A stretch of DNA of 64,000 nucleotides, from positions 3,162,001 to 3,226,000 of the forward strand of contig NC_086373.1 of NCBI RefSeq assembly GCF_036588685.1. The letters run 5' to 3'. The first letter of the stretch is position 1. Every line of letters starts with the position of its first letter. This stretch comes from Mytilus trossulus (lineage: Eukaryota > Mollusca > Bivalvia > Mytilida > Mytilidae). Under the pieces are notes generated by a model. That model did not search any database and was not told where the DNA came from. It worked only from the letters and a program-made list of their open reading frames with translations. A program made the translations under genes and the position numbers. Below are positions 1 through 12,800 of this stretch, piece after piece.

Positions 1-420
1 GAGCATTGGATACCGAAATGCTAAGGTAATCTATTCCTGAGGTAGAAAAACCTCAGTATTTAAAACAATCAAACTTTGTTAATAGTTTATTTATTATTAT
101 GAACATATCAATGATAACTCAAGTCAAAACAGAAGTGCTGACTACTGGTCTGTTAATACTCTCGGGGAAATAAATTTCTACCAGCAGTGGCATCGACCCA
201 GTGGTTGTAAATAAACTCATCATATATACCAGGATAAAAATATTATATTTACGGCAGACGCGTTTCGTCTATAAAAGACTTATCAGTGACGCTCGAATCA
301 AAAAAGTACGAATTTGAAAAGCATTGGATACCAAAAATTCCCAAACGTTTTGCAAATAAAGCTAAGCTAACGTTTTTTAAAGATGTTTTGGAATTTGAGA
401 AATATTTAAATACTTAGGAT
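1..420 (-). mobile_element. Retrozyme-like repeat copy with hammerhead motif (cut by window edge)
   Basis: The reverse complement matches the hammerhead-bearing repeat at 37.37-38.0 kb, including the 'ATCCTGGTAT...ATGATGAG' segment just past the ribozyme and the upstream pieces that accompany it elsewhere. The hammerhead lies at 251-296. Its core reads CUGAUAA rather than CUGAUGA (G8 changed to A), followed by stem II (GUCU/AGAC) and an intact GAAAC. The predicted cleavage point lies between 257 and 256 on the minus strand. Stem I keeps most of its pairs. The changed core guanine predicts weak or no activity. Boundaries are approximate. Confidence 0.7.
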
Positions 421-1403
421 GACAGGCACATATTCTTTATTCTTAAATTTCGAACTTTGAATATGAAATTTTAAATAGAACCTGGAAGATGGTTAAACAC
501 GGAAAGAGGAAACAGAAAGTGTGTAATGTGTTTCATACAGAAATAGACCAAACACAGTGAAGTTTAATGAAATACATTTACTCCTGGTATGATGACTTTA
601 TTTAATGAATTTCAAAAACATATACAGAACTTAAAGCACTATGTAAAGTTATAAAGGATATTAATGACAATTTGAAATATTCCGGATTAAAGTGTTTATA
701 ACCGTCTTCCAGTGTTTCCTTTCAGTCCAGAAACACTCAATCATTTAAGTGTAAAAAAGTTTCCAATTATAACATTGCTACAAATCTACAAAAATACACC
801 GTTTGTTCTAAGAATTATTTATTTGAATAAAAAGCCTATTAAATATATATTGATAATTACTTTGGGGTTTATTAGGGTACACATGAGCAGATTAGGAGAG
901 CTGCAAAATGCTTAAATTATGAACAATTTTATTTTTTCCATTTTACTCCTAGCAAGAAGCACCTCCCCCCCCAAAAAAGAATACAAATTAAAAAAAATCC
1001 AACTTTTTTTGACAACTGATAATCTGAAAAGTGTCTCTTATGAACTGTGCGTATGGCAAAATTGTAAGTATTGCGTCAGTGAAGAGTTTGATTATAAAAT
1101 ATTACATTATCCTTTTAATTTGATCGATTTTTCAAATACTATTACGCCTTGTAATGACAATTGAATATTTCATACTTTTGCTTTGAAATTGAAATGATTA
1201 ATCTCCATATATTTGAATGCTTGAAATTTTGAACGATGTGTTTCATTTTTTAAGTAGATTGATATTTTAATTATTTATAGGATTGTCAGCTGTAACAACT
1301 TATTTCGTAATAAGTACATTAATGTCAATCTTTTCTTTTTTTCTTGACGCAATCGACTTGAATAAATAAATTCATCATAGATACCAGGATTGAAATTTTA
1401 TGT

Positions 1404-1452
1404 TTGCGCCAGACACGCGTTTCGTCTAAAAAGACTAACAAAGACGCTCAGA
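1404..1452 (-). ncRNA. Degenerate hammerhead ribozyme relic
   Basis: On the minus strand the 3' half is well kept: stem II AGAC, GAAACGCGTGTC and TGGCG. The CUGAUGA box has decayed to UUUGUUA, so the motif should be inactive. The flanking 'ATACCAGGAT' (minus strand ATCCTGGTAT) ties it to the same repeat family as the other copies. Confidence 0.65.
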
Positions 1453-1456
1453 TGAA

Positions 1457-2031
1457 CATTAAGATTTTCAAAAACATGTTTTTCAAGAATGAACACATTA
1501 TTATATCTAATATAGATAGTGACCACAGTGAAGTACTAAACAGTAGATGACAATTTCACAACGGGTTTGTTTTTAAAGTGGGAATCATGAAATACAAAAA
1601 TGTAGTATAGTCTGCTTACTTTAACTAGAATCTAAATTAGGAGTCTTTAACATTGTTGGCATATGCTTCCTAATGAGTTTGCATATGCAAGTTCAATTGT
1701 GCGTGATTGTTTTTCCTTTGCATGCATCATTGCTTGCCGCACTATGCCGATGATCAGCTATATTAAAGAAGTCAATGGGCGATTTATCAATTTAGAAATT
1801 GACGGACGATTTCCTAATGAGGAAGTGGTAGTTAAATTTCTTGTGAGGACTAAGTTGTATCAGCACTCTTATCTTCAGTTGCGTTATCGTAAATTATAAC
1901 AGCGACAACTGAAACAACATTGAGTTGAGGATAATCATAAAAAAATAGTTGCTAGGGCGTATCGATCTCATCTACAATCTTTTTTTTTCTTAACAAAATT
2001 ATGAGCAGCAAATCAACTCGATATAAGTTAG
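1457..2031. other. Intergenic stretch, no gene recognised
   Basis: AT-rich sequence with one short open frame (1663-1899) that has no recognisable domain and no splice or promoter context. I see nothing else to annotate. Confidence 0.4.
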
Positions 2032-2147
2032 TTTTAGCTGCTAATATAGAAGAAAGTTCTATCGGAAATTAAGTTCAATACTAAAACATATGACTTAGTA
2101 TTTAACTTAATTTCCGATCGAACTTTCTTCTATATTAGCATCTAAAA
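2032..2147. repeat. Near-perfect long hairpin (MITE-like)
   Basis: Two inverted arms of about 50 bp face each other around a short loop near 2090. The left arm starts TTTTAGCTGCTAATATAG and the right arm ends TATATTAGCATCTAAAA. In the central 36 bases only one position differs between the arms. No coding capacity and no certain target-site duplication. It could be a small non-autonomous DNA transposon or a structured RNA; a hairpin MITE is the simpler reading. Confidence 0.65.
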
Positions 2148-3040
2148 TATATACTAACCATTTTGACAACACAGAGTGAATGTCGAACATGCTATTCGCA
2201 GTCTTAGGTGTTATAAAGTACTTGATACAATGTAGTCTTCATGAACAATGCTTAAAAAGTCAGATTGTTGACTTTTGTGCTGATGTGGTAGAAAGAGGGC
2301 ACATTTTATTTGACTGAAAATGATAAACTTCTAATTTTATTATGTTTCATTTGACTGTAAATAATGTATTTCTATTACCAATAGAATAATCTATACATCT
2401 TTTGAAAATGCCCCTTTAAAGTGTGTACTGACTCTCGGCTCTCGTTTGTTGTTTGTCAACAGTTATTAAATCTAAGCCAAAAATTTAAAAACTGTCAGCA
2501 CTCCTTTTTATCTACTTATAAAAAAATATTCTGCATAAAAACAGTAATTGTTCAAATATCCTAAAATTCCTTATTTTACGCCTCTAACTGTTATAGTGAC
2601 CAAAATGGATTGGCAACCAAAACGTTTAAACATTCGCAAAAACAAACCACATAACTGACAAAGACATTTAAACAAAGAAACAAATAATCATCACAAACAA
2701 GAAAATAGTTGTAGTTGAAAGTCAAATAAATAAAGGCGCCTATAAAATTGTTTTTATAACTAATAGTAGTAGTGGATAGTATATACAAATTTGAGCAAAC
2801 ACTTTCACGATAAAGTCCAATTTCAGTAAGGTATAAAACATGGTAAACGAACTGAAACAAATATACACTATAGTTACCTACTTCGACCGAATCGAAGCTC
2901 AGAACAAACATGCACCAAGAAAGTCCTATAACTGGATTCATAAATTCCGAGTCACATGATGAATGAGTGACTTTAAGGAACATAATATCATAAACACTGA
3001 TAATGGGAAAACTAATATAAGTAAATAAACTGATAGTCCA
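2148..3040. other. Intergenic, no gene recognised
   Basis: AT-rich sequence. A minus-strand open frame at 2591-2983 has low-complexity hydrophobic composition and no recognisable domain, so I do not call it a gene. Confidence 0.35.
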
Positions 3041-3265
3041 CTAACAGTGGTATGGAAAAAATTAAAATATCAAAGATACCGAACTCGAAGTAAAATTCAA
3101 ATCGGAAAGTCCTTTATCAAATTGCAAAATCAAAACTTCAAACACTTCAAACCAATGGAAAACAACTACTATAATTCTGACTTGGTACATACATTTCCTT
3201 TTGTGAAAATAGTAGTTAAGATAGCCAGCTAAATCACGCACTTGGTCACCATTCGCATACATTTC
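3040..3265 (+). repeat. Dispersed mussel-type repeat, family C
   Basis: Contains the ordered blocks 'AAATTGCAAAATCAAAACTTC', a run around 'ATTCTGACTTGGTACATACA' and 'GATAGCCAGCTAAATC'. The same order recurs at 30.50-30.72 kb (+) and 31.84-32.23 kb (inverted). Short open frames on both strands here are incidental. Confidence 0.6.
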
Positions 3266-3519
3266 AGTTATATTGATAGGAAAAAATCAGAACAAACAGA
3301 TACTCTCCAAATAATACTGAAATTATATGATCTCACAGCTGTATACTATTGATGTCTTAATTTATTCGTCCCTTATGTTATTTATTTTTTATTAACATTG
3401 TTTCATAGATCAAATGTATTTGTTTAGTTTATAATCACTTGTGTTAATATGTCTTTTGAATGATTTCAGGCATTTCTATTGATATCTTATAGTGTGTTTT
3501 CCTATGTTGTTATTGGGTA

Positions 3520-3805
3520 AGGTTGAATGTTGGTACACATTTAAACGTTTAAACACGCTGCATTTGTGTGTACATGCCCTAGGTTAAGAACCTACAGTTG
3601 CAGTAGTTGTCGTTTGTTGATATGGTTCATAAGTGTTTATCGTTTTTAATTTTTTTTGTCTGTTTGAATGGTATTATAATAGTATTTTTTTTATTCTTTA
3701 TAACTAACTGTTCGTTGTGACCAAAGGTTCCGTGTTGAAGAACGTACTTTGACCTATAATCGTTTTAATCGAAAAAGCTCCGTCTTTGGCACTCATCTAC
3801 AGTAG
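3520..3805 (+). repeat. Dispersed retroelement-tail repeat, family R
   Basis: Order of blocks: 'AAACGTTTAAACACGCTGCA', 'GCAGTAGTTGTCGTTTGTTG', 'CCGTGTTGAAGAACGTACTT', then a decayed 'TTGGCACTCAT' end. The best preserved copy in the window is 43.48-43.81 kb; other copies are at 49.20-49.38 kb (+) and 33.72-33.87 kb (-). Confidence 0.6.
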
Positions 3806-4800
3806 ATAATCATTTAGAAAAAAAACATATTGAATATGCCTCGTGGCCCGTCTACATGCTTATAGATAGATTTGCATATGTTCCAGATCATATGAGTAGT
3901 GGTCCGTAATCGTATCATGATCGTAGTTTTCCCCGTGAATATTACTTAAACCATATCTAAGATGGCTGCAGTGCTCTTTATTCTCGATGAAGATGCCGCA
4001 AATGGTAGTAGACGAAGAAGATACTTCAATTTTTGATCCACACTTCTCCATTTAATCATTTTAAAAGTGAAATGGATCTTATATCAAGATGCATACTTTA
4101 TAGACTCAGTATCAATAAAATAGTAAAGGAAATTGAACCAAACGTTGAACATGATAGAAATAGATCCTAAATCCACTTATTCCTGAAACGAAGGTTTTGT
4201 AAGTGATACGCTACTTACTTCATGTCTATTATAGCGCCAAACGTCTGGACAAAAAAGGATAAAATACAAATTGCATCAAAACTCAAAGAAAAAGAACATG
4301 GAACTTCTTCATAGTATATTATATCCATGTCATTCCGCATGCTACCGTTAATTTGTAATGATCGAGGCAGTATATTAAAAAGGGTCACACATACATTTCC
4401 TTTACTGTGTGTTATTAAATGTATTAATTCATACAAATTTTTACGTGCGTTTATCTTGTGAGAAATATTCAGTCATCTCTGCATTATTAGGTAAGTCTTT
4501 CTCTTTTCTTTTTAATTTATTCTATATAAATGAGGGTGATATATATTTTTCTGTGGAATGTCATCCTTTGAAATAGTACGCCTAAATAATTACAAGGGTT
4601 CTGCAAAACCCAATGTTTCGATTACTTTTTGTAAGTTGCAGACTCAATAAAAATTGGGGGAAAATTCTTAAAACTTACCTCAAGTCTAGATTATACTATC
4701 TTTTCCTCTATAGAAGGTGTGAATTGCGGAATATTCTAGTAAATTAATGGCGCTATGTGTTATTTGCCAATCAAATCGGTATATATTATTTATGCTCTTC
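3806..4800. other. Intergenic, no gene recognised
   Basis: No conserved domain, no splice-supported exon and no tandem structure seen. Short minus-strand open frames at 3860-4051 and 4215-4436 have no support. Confidence 0.35.
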
Positions 4801-4841
4801 AACTTTGTACTAGTTTGGCTTTATAAGTATTTGGATATGAC

Positions 4842-4884
4842 TGTCACTGATGAGTCTTATGTGGACGAAACGCGCGTTTGGCGT
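4842..4884 (+). ncRNA. Hammerhead ribozyme motif with complete core
   Basis: CUGAUGA at 4847-4853, stem II GUC/GAC closing a UUAUGUG loop, GAAA at 4867-4870, a very short GC-rich stem III, then U77 U78 | U79 GGCG. The predicted cleavage follows U17 (position 4878); U is an allowed H17 base. Stem I pairs the five bases 5' of CUGAUGA (TGTCA) with TGGCG, including G-U pairs. All universally conserved core bases are present. It is a single copy, not a tandem dimer. Confidence 0.75.
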
Positions 4885-5440
4885 ACTAAATTTTACCTTT
4901 GATAACTATTAATCTGTACGGTCGTGATGACCCGTTAATCCGAACCCTTACATCGTTCGGGTTAAGAGGTTTCCCGATTTACTAACGTACCAACTGTTGT
5001 ACGAACTGGGAGGCGTCATTTAACTTCTGAAAATAATTAATTTATACACTTTATATCAACGTATTTTCTATAAATCATATACAGAACTTTTTTGAGAATG
5101 TTTTGTTGTAATTTGGTACTGAGGCCACACCAATTTGATTCCTTGTTGGACGGACCGAACCGTATGTTTTGTAAACATTATAAAAATATATTAACATATG
5201 TTTTTAAAATTACAGTATAACCTGTATGTAACGATTTTAAACATAAAAGCACCCCAACACACTGAGTAAATATCTGTGAGAATATTTGTTTCAGCATGAA
5301 ATCTATTTATCCAAAGTGAGAGTGCTACGACACAAATTTATACCAGTAGAAATACCTATTATTCCCTGTTCGTTGTGAAAATAAAGAACTTCTGAAAGAT
5401 TTGCCTTCAACTGCAATTATATTGTATGCTGGCGAAACAA
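4885..5440. other. Intergenic, no gene recognised
   Basis: No gene, tandem repeat or recognised transposon seen beyond the end of the hammerhead repeat. Confidence 0.3.
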
Positions 5441-5459
5441 AACTATCCATAGCCGCTGC

Positions 5460-5760
5460 ATGTTTATGCACCTGTCCTGATTGATTCAGGGGTCTGTCGT
5501 TCAGCAGTTATCGTTTGTTGATGTTTTGCCTTGGTATTTTCTGTTTTGGATATATAAATTAGATCGATCGTTGGTTTTCCTTAGTCCGAGATTACTCTGA
5601 CGTCCAACGGCTGTTTTGCCAGACAAGCTGGGGTCGTGGGACGTCAGATCTCGTCCCATATAAAAGAAAATGGATATTTGCCCACCCAAAATAGATGCGC
5701 TGCTTCGTAGCTTCTGGTGCCGACTGACGGCCTTGGATATTTGAGTCACGAACTCTTTCG
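5460..5760 (+). repeat. Decayed family R repeat
   Basis: Shows 'TGCACCTGTCCTGATTGATT', 'CGTTTGTTGATGTTTTGCC' and 'GATCGTTGGTTTTCC' in family R order, then diverges. The minus-strand open frame across it is incidental. Confidence 0.45.
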
Positions 5761-6558
5761 TAACTTGACGTCGAAATCGATGGGTCTCTGTGAAAACTGT
5801 TAAAATATGAAAAAATAACGGTTGGCAGGTAGGTGAAACTTACATAAATGAAAAGATAAAAAAAAAGATGAACAGATTGATGCCCGATTTATATAATTCC
5901 AAGGCCGAAAGAAATAACACTCCCTTTCCAGACGGCCATATCAATTTCAATGCTGATACCGTTATGACGTCGTTGAAACAACGTTAAATTTCGGGAAACA
6001 ATAGAAGACGTTTACGTGTGTTATTACCTCCCCTGAAACTGTTGTATATGCCCAAATTCCTTCGTTATGCATTTGGCAGAACATTTGAAGCTTAGGTACA
6101 CAATAAAAACAAGTCCTCGGTGTTGCTGTTCAATTGACTTATTCAAACTAAGACTGTTTTCAATTTAAATGTTGAAAACTTGTTATGACATTCGCTATTG
6201 TTGACTAGTTTTATAATTAATACAGCTCATTTAGTGCATTCCAATTTAAGTTTTTTCACAAAGATAGAGTATATGCAAATTATTTGGCATCATACTCATT
6301 CTTTTGCCTAGATCTCACTTTTTAAAAGGAAACAAATCGTATAATATATTAATTATTTATTTTGATCCATTAAAGACATTTGTCATGCGTTTCCTAGTTT
6401 CATAATATGTTTTATATACCATACAAATCTATTCAATAATATATGAATGTTGTTCAAGTACTATGCGACATAAGTAATAAGAACTATGCTGATGAAGCTT
6501 CTAAATTGGTAAATTGCTACATTTTGAAACATTGGCTACAATGATATTTTAAAAAGAG
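5761..6558. other. Upstream region of the lectin gene
   Basis: AT-rich. No convincing TATA/initiator pair could be placed, so the transcription start of the gene whose first coding exon begins at 6559 stays open. An upstream non-coding exon is possible. Confidence 0.3.
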
Positions 6559-6861
6559 ATGATCATGAACACATTTAAATGGCTTTTGTTGCTTGGTTTC
6601 AAAATTCTACAATGTACATCAGAAGTTATTTCTGATGGAACATTCCAGATACACAAGAGAATGAATGGACATGTTATCCACATTCTCAGTAATATGGGGG
6701 CTAAAATGTGTTTACGACATTGTCACCGCTACAAAGACTGTAACGCTGTGAACTATTTACCACAACTTCTAAAATGTCAGTTACTGACTCTTACTGCTGA
6801 AGATGACAATTTAATATCGGATACAAAGTATATGTTCGCTAATATGACAAATGTGGATATG
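6559..6861 (+). CDS. Lectin gene exon 1: signal peptide and PAN/apple-like domain
   Basis: Starts MIMNTFKWLLLLGF, a hydrophobic signal peptide ending near LQCTS. The second Met at 6565 is an equally possible start. It then shows MCLRHC, DCNAVNY and KCQLL, the Cys pattern of a PAN/apple fold. The exon ends in ATG followed by GTAAGT at 6862, phase 0. The open frame runs a few codons past the donor to 6909 but the strong donor argues that tail is intronic. Confidence 0.72.
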
Positions 6862-9800
6862 GTAAGTAAACGTTGTTGTTTTACACTTTATGAGTATTTT
6901 GTAGAATAAACATTATATATAACAAATACAACTTTGTGCAAACGCAATACCATGGCCGTAATATTTCTGAACTTTTTTCCGTAATTTTTTTTACACTAGT
7001 TATTTTTGGGTCCGTTAATAGCTTGTTATCCTGTAGTCAAGACTCCGCGTTGAAGAACGTACTTTGACATATTACAGTTTACTTTTGACTACTTGTCATC
7101 TTAAAATTTGATTGTATCGCATTGGCACTCATAATATATATTCTGATGTCTATATTATTTAATGGCACATATCTTCATTTTACATTGGAAATTTTATCTA
7201 GCTTTAATATTAAGTTAAAAATACAAAAAAAATAATGGCAAAACTTTGTCATTGTTGTTTCAAAATAGAACTAACGTATCTTTTTGATTAATTATATAGC
7301 GAAAGTAATTCAAATTCGAATCAATTTTACTGAAATACGATTTTTACTGGATTTTGTGATTCTTTTATGATTTATAAATTATAATTCAGTAATATCGGAA
7401 GGAATTGAGTGTGACGTCAATTTATTCTTAACTAGTAAACACTTTTGTTTAGGGGCAAGCTGAAGCCCGACCACTGTTGTCATATTTTCTTGCTGTTGTG
7501 AAGACCCATAGACGACCTTTGAATTTTTCTCCTCTCTGTAATAAGGTTATTGTCTCTTAGACATATTCCCCATGTCTAATCCAAATTCTAAATAATTTAA
7601 AATTATTTTCGTCTTCAATGACAACATTATTGTTTTCATGAATAGTGATTAATAGTTTCTGTCATAGGCAGTGTATTGCCTTTCTCTGATTGACATCGAA
7701 ATATCAGGCCTATTCCCACTACACCACAAACTGCTCAGAGTATGAATTGACCAGTTTTTGTGCTAGACTAGTAAAATCGAACACACATTTTACTCGACTA
7801 GTCTTGACATTGTCTCGACTGAACTTAACTGTACTTCAGTGTACTCGACTAGGTCTCGACTTTACTTAATTAGTCTGATTCATTACTTGATGATTTTTGT
7901 GTAGTCTCTTAGTGTCTTAACCTGTTTTGACCTGTCTCGAATAGTCTGGACCGTCAAATTTAGTTTTGACTGGTGTGAATCAGCCCATCTAACTAAATTA
8001 AATATTGATCTTACAAAATTCAAGCCAATGAGGTAGTTTTATCTATTGCTGTGAAATGAAAGAATTTAATTTTACAATAGGTAAAAATAAAACTTATTAT
8101 ATAAATTCAGATAAGCATCTTTAACTTTTTTTATAACTTTTTCAAATCAACTTTGATTTTTATCAAACTATGCAGCTATCTTAGATGTTAAAATCAATCG
8201 GGTCCAGGACTAATCCAGTATATCTTATCATAATCCTTCGTTTTTAAATCAATGTCCTATGTGCTTACATTTAGAGTAATTAAGAGCTGGTAAATTCACT
8301 TTTTGATAAATATTTCTGGTTATGGAATACATTCTTCTGCATTTATTTCCATATTTTTCTAGAAATTCACAATTGCATGATTGTAGAATATAGATTGTGT
8401 GTATACTAAAACAACTGGTGTTTCGGTTATGGTCATGCATAATAAGCTTGAATTTTGTAAGATCAATATTGAATTTAGTTAGATTGGATGATTTACACCA
8501 GTCAAAACAACTAAATTTAAAGGTTAGGACTAGTCGAGACAGGTCGAGCCTTGCTCAAGACCATTTCAGACTTCACGAAGATCATCAATTACCGAATCAG
8601 ACTAATTAAGTAAAGTCGAGACATAGTCTAGTACACCTAAGTTCAGTTAAGTACAGTCGAAACAACTCACTCTGAGCAGTTGGAAGTGATACCAGATAGG
8701 TAAATTTAAAAAAAAATAGGTCTATTTTCCAATTGAAGATACCAACAAAAAATCGTCATCTAGCTACAGTTGTTCACGAATGAGAATAATCTTTACCGGA
8801 TTTGTAATAAAAATAAGCAACAACCCGGGTGCAACATGTGGAGCAGGATCTGTTACCCTTCCAGAGCACCAGAGATCACCCCCAGTTTTTTGGCAGGGTT
8901 CGTGTTGCTAAGTGTTTAGTTTTTAATTTAGTGTCTTCTGTACTATTGTTTGTCTGTTTGTCTTTTTTTTTGCCATGGCGTTGACAGGTTGTTTTTAATC
9001 TATGAGTTTGACTGTCCCTCTAGATCTTGTGTATGTCGTCCCTCTTTTGAGTGTACGATTATACACATATTTTAGATTTGAATTGACACTCGTGTTACTT
9101 GTTTTATCTGCTAGATGTTGACTGAATAGGAAAAGCCACTCATTTATTGCTTTAATCTGATAATTATAAATTTGAAATACTGTTCAGGTCAAGTCTTTTT
9201 TTAGATTTTAATTTGATAAAAGGAATGATTCAATCTAATGTTTCTATAATTGTGAAGCAGATCCTATTCTATATTATTCTATATTATAGATACGTATATG
9301 TCATTTGTCCTTGGTCATAACAATGTTTATAACGAGGTCGACGTTGGTGGGTAAGATAGTTACGGAGACGGACAAAAATTCACAGGACAAAAGTTCGCAA
9401 ATAATTTGCTGTTTTCTTTTGGAATACATGACTTTATGTCCAACTGTCAAATTTGTAACCCCAAAAAAATGATTTCTTCCGAATGTTTGAGTTTCTTATA
9501 AATGTTGGATCACAATTTAACAATTTAATACTTTTAAATGTCCGGGTTCAAAGGATCATGGTCAACGTTGGTCAGATCACTATTTTGCAAACTCTGAATA
9601 TATATTTTTCTTTTCCTTCCTATATTGTGTATCAAATGCTGAAAAATATTATAGTTCAAAATTGTCGATATCAGTCAGGTCATGGATAACGTTAGTTTGT
9701 CAGGTTAATGTTTTTGCTGGCTTTGTATATTTGTATATGTGGGTTTTTTTCCTGTGGCCTTTATGTTTTAAATGATGACTGTTACTATGTTTCAAAGTCT

Positions 9801-12800
9801 AGATAATTCCCTCGAGAAATAAAAAAAAAAGGCTATTAGCATTTTGTATTTGATCCTGTCATTGTCATTAGTGTTACTCTTTTAAATGCTTCAGTAGATT
9901 GGAAAAGTTACAAATCTGAAATCATGACCATATTTTATATGACAACTTTTGTTCATGTTTTCATTATAAAGAAACTAGTATGTTTTATAATTTATCAGAG
10001 TAATGTAGGAAGCAATTTATGTCCCGTTTTGAATCATAGTTCTACCACTCGCTGTGTATGTCAACAGTAACATATAAACTTAATTGAACTGATAAATTAT
10101 ACATGTTCCTACTGAAATACTCCATGGTTCAATTTCATTGAAGAACGAAATTTAATTGGATATTAAATTTTGTTACGCTTAACTTGAAATTGAAAGGTTA
10201 TTCCTTTTGTATTCCATATAATGAAATCTGAATTATCTATAGAATTTATATATGCAGTTCAATATCTTTAATTCGACTTTACGTAATTAACTCAAAATGC
10301 AATTATACTTGCCTGTTGTTTAATTTAATATAGTTATCAAACCGTTTTATTTTGCTCAAGAGTTGTATAATTTCTTGCACGTGCCTCCTTTTGTTCTTTA
10401 TTTATAAATTACAAATAAACAATAGTTTTCCGGTTTCCATCTTTTGAGTATTACCTTGTCATTTCATCTATATATTTTTGAAAGGAGACACATTATTTTT
10501 GTGTCATTTTTGTCTCTTGTTGAAATTTCTCTCATTGGCAATCTTAGCACATCTTCTTTCTTTACATAAGAGTAAAGTTCCGTTGTTGAGTATGTGAAAG
10601 GTCCATTGTTCAATGCTAACTATCTAAACTGTATATGTTTTGCCTATCGATGAAGGTCATATGGGGACATGAATTTGCCTACAAAATGTACGTGTACGTC
10701 CTTTTGTGTTTGGTTGATAGTTATCTCATTGGCAATCATTCAACATCTCATAATTTCATACTTTCATAATCTTTCAAGATTAACAAAAGTTCTGTTTTTT
10801 TCATTCTTATTTTGTTTTTTTATTAATGAAAAACCGTTTGGGTTTAATTTTTCCTGAAAAAGACGATACTTATCGCGCGATATTGTTTTATACTGCCTAC
10901 AAGCATTAACAATAGGTATTTTTAACTGCAATATCAACTTCAGTGATTTGCCTAAGCTCCACAATTGCTTTGATGTGTTTGAGATTTAATTTTTTTAATT
11001 AATTTTACTTTGTACTGTTTGATATTTTCTGTTATTTATTTTTTTTAAAGCTATTAATATTCCTAATTTTTCGACACGAATATTTGTCCAGCATCCTAGA
11101 ATGTCAGACTTTCTGTATCCTAGAACGTCAGTCTTTCTGTATCCTCGAACGTCAGCCTTCCTGTATCCTAGTTTGTCAGACTTCTTGTATCCTAGAACGT
11201 CAGTCTTCCTGTATCCTATAACACCAGTATTTTAGTATCACAAAATGTCAGGCTGCCTGTATCCTAGAACGTCAGTCTTCCTGTATCTTAGCATGAAAGA
11301 ATTCCTGTATCCTAGAATGTAAGTCTTCCTGTATCTTCGAACGTCAGACTTTCTGTACCCTAGAATGTTCGACTTTCTGTAACCTAGAATGTCAGACCTC
11401 CAGTTTTCTAGAATGTCAGAATTACTGTATCCTAGAACGTCACACTTCCTGTATCCTAAAACATCAGACTTCCTGTATCCTAGAATGTCAGACTTCCTGT
11501 ATCCTAGTACGTCATTCTTCCTGTATCCCACAACGTCAGTATTCCTATATCATAGAACGTCAAACTTCCTGCATCGTAGAACGCCAGACTAACTGTATCC
11601 TAGAACGTCAGAATTTCTGAATCCTAGAACGTCAGTCTTCCTGTATCCTAGAAGGTCAGTCTTCCTGTATCCTAGAACGTCAAACTTCCTGTATCCTAGA
11701 ACGTCGGGCTAACTGTATCCTAGAACGACATATTTACTGGATCCTAGATTGTCAGATTTTCTGTATCCTAGAACGTCGGACTTACTGTATTCTAGAACGA
11801 CAGACTTCCTGTATCCAGGAACGTTAGTCTTCCTGTATCTTAGAATGTAAGCCTTCCTGTATCTAAGAACGTCAGACTTCCTGTATTCTAGAATGTCAGA
11901 CTTTCTGTATCCTAGAATGTCAGACTTACTGTATCCTAGAATGTCAGACTTACTGTATCCTAGAACGTCATACTTCCTGTACTCTAGAATGTCAGACCTC
12001 CTGTATCCTAGAATGTCAGACTTCTTGTATCCTAGAACGTCATACTTCCTGTATCCTAGAACGTCAGACTTCCTGTATCCTAGAACGTCAAACTTCCTGT
12101 ATCCTAGAATGTCAGACTTCCTGTATCCTAGAACGTCAGACTTCCTGTATCCTAGAATGTAAGCCTTCCTGTATCTAAGAACGTCGGACTTCCTGTATCC
12201 TAGAATGTAAGCCTTCCTGTGCCTTAGATTGTCATACTTCCTGTATCCAAGAATTTCAGACTTCCTGTATCCTAGAATGTCAGACTTCCTGTATCCAAGA
12301 ATTTCAGACTTCCTGTATCCTAGAATGTCAGACTTCCTGTATCCTAGAATGTCAGACTTCCTGTATCCTAGAACGTCAGACTTCCTGTATTCTAGAATGT
12401 CAGACTTCCTGTATCCTAGAATGTCAAACTTACTGTATCCTAGAACGTCATACTTCCTGTACTCTAGAATGTCAGACTTCCTGTATCCTAGAATGTCAGA
12501 CTTCTTGTATCCCAGAACGTTGTCTTCCTATATCCTAGAATGTCAGTCTTCCAGTATCATAGAACGTCAGTCTTCCTGTATCCTAGAATGTCAGACTTAC
12601 TCTATCCTAGAATGTCAGACTTACTGTATCCCAGAACGTCAGACTTCCTGTATTCTAGAATGTCAGACTTCCTGTATCCTAGAATGTAAGACTTCCTGTA
12701 TCCTAGAATGTAAGCCTTCCTGTATCTAAGAACGCCAGACTTCCTGTATCCTAGAATGTCAGACTTCCTGTATTCTAGAATGTCAGACTTCCTGTATCCT

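Noticed and set aside
2591..2983. 130-codon minus-strand frame
   Set aside because: Hydrophobic low-complexity composition, no domain, no splice or promoter context.
9100..9250. Resemblance to the left end of the 3.9-kb inverted-repeat element (GGAAAAG, CATTTATT)
   Set aside because: Similarity is too short and gapped to call a related copy without alignment.
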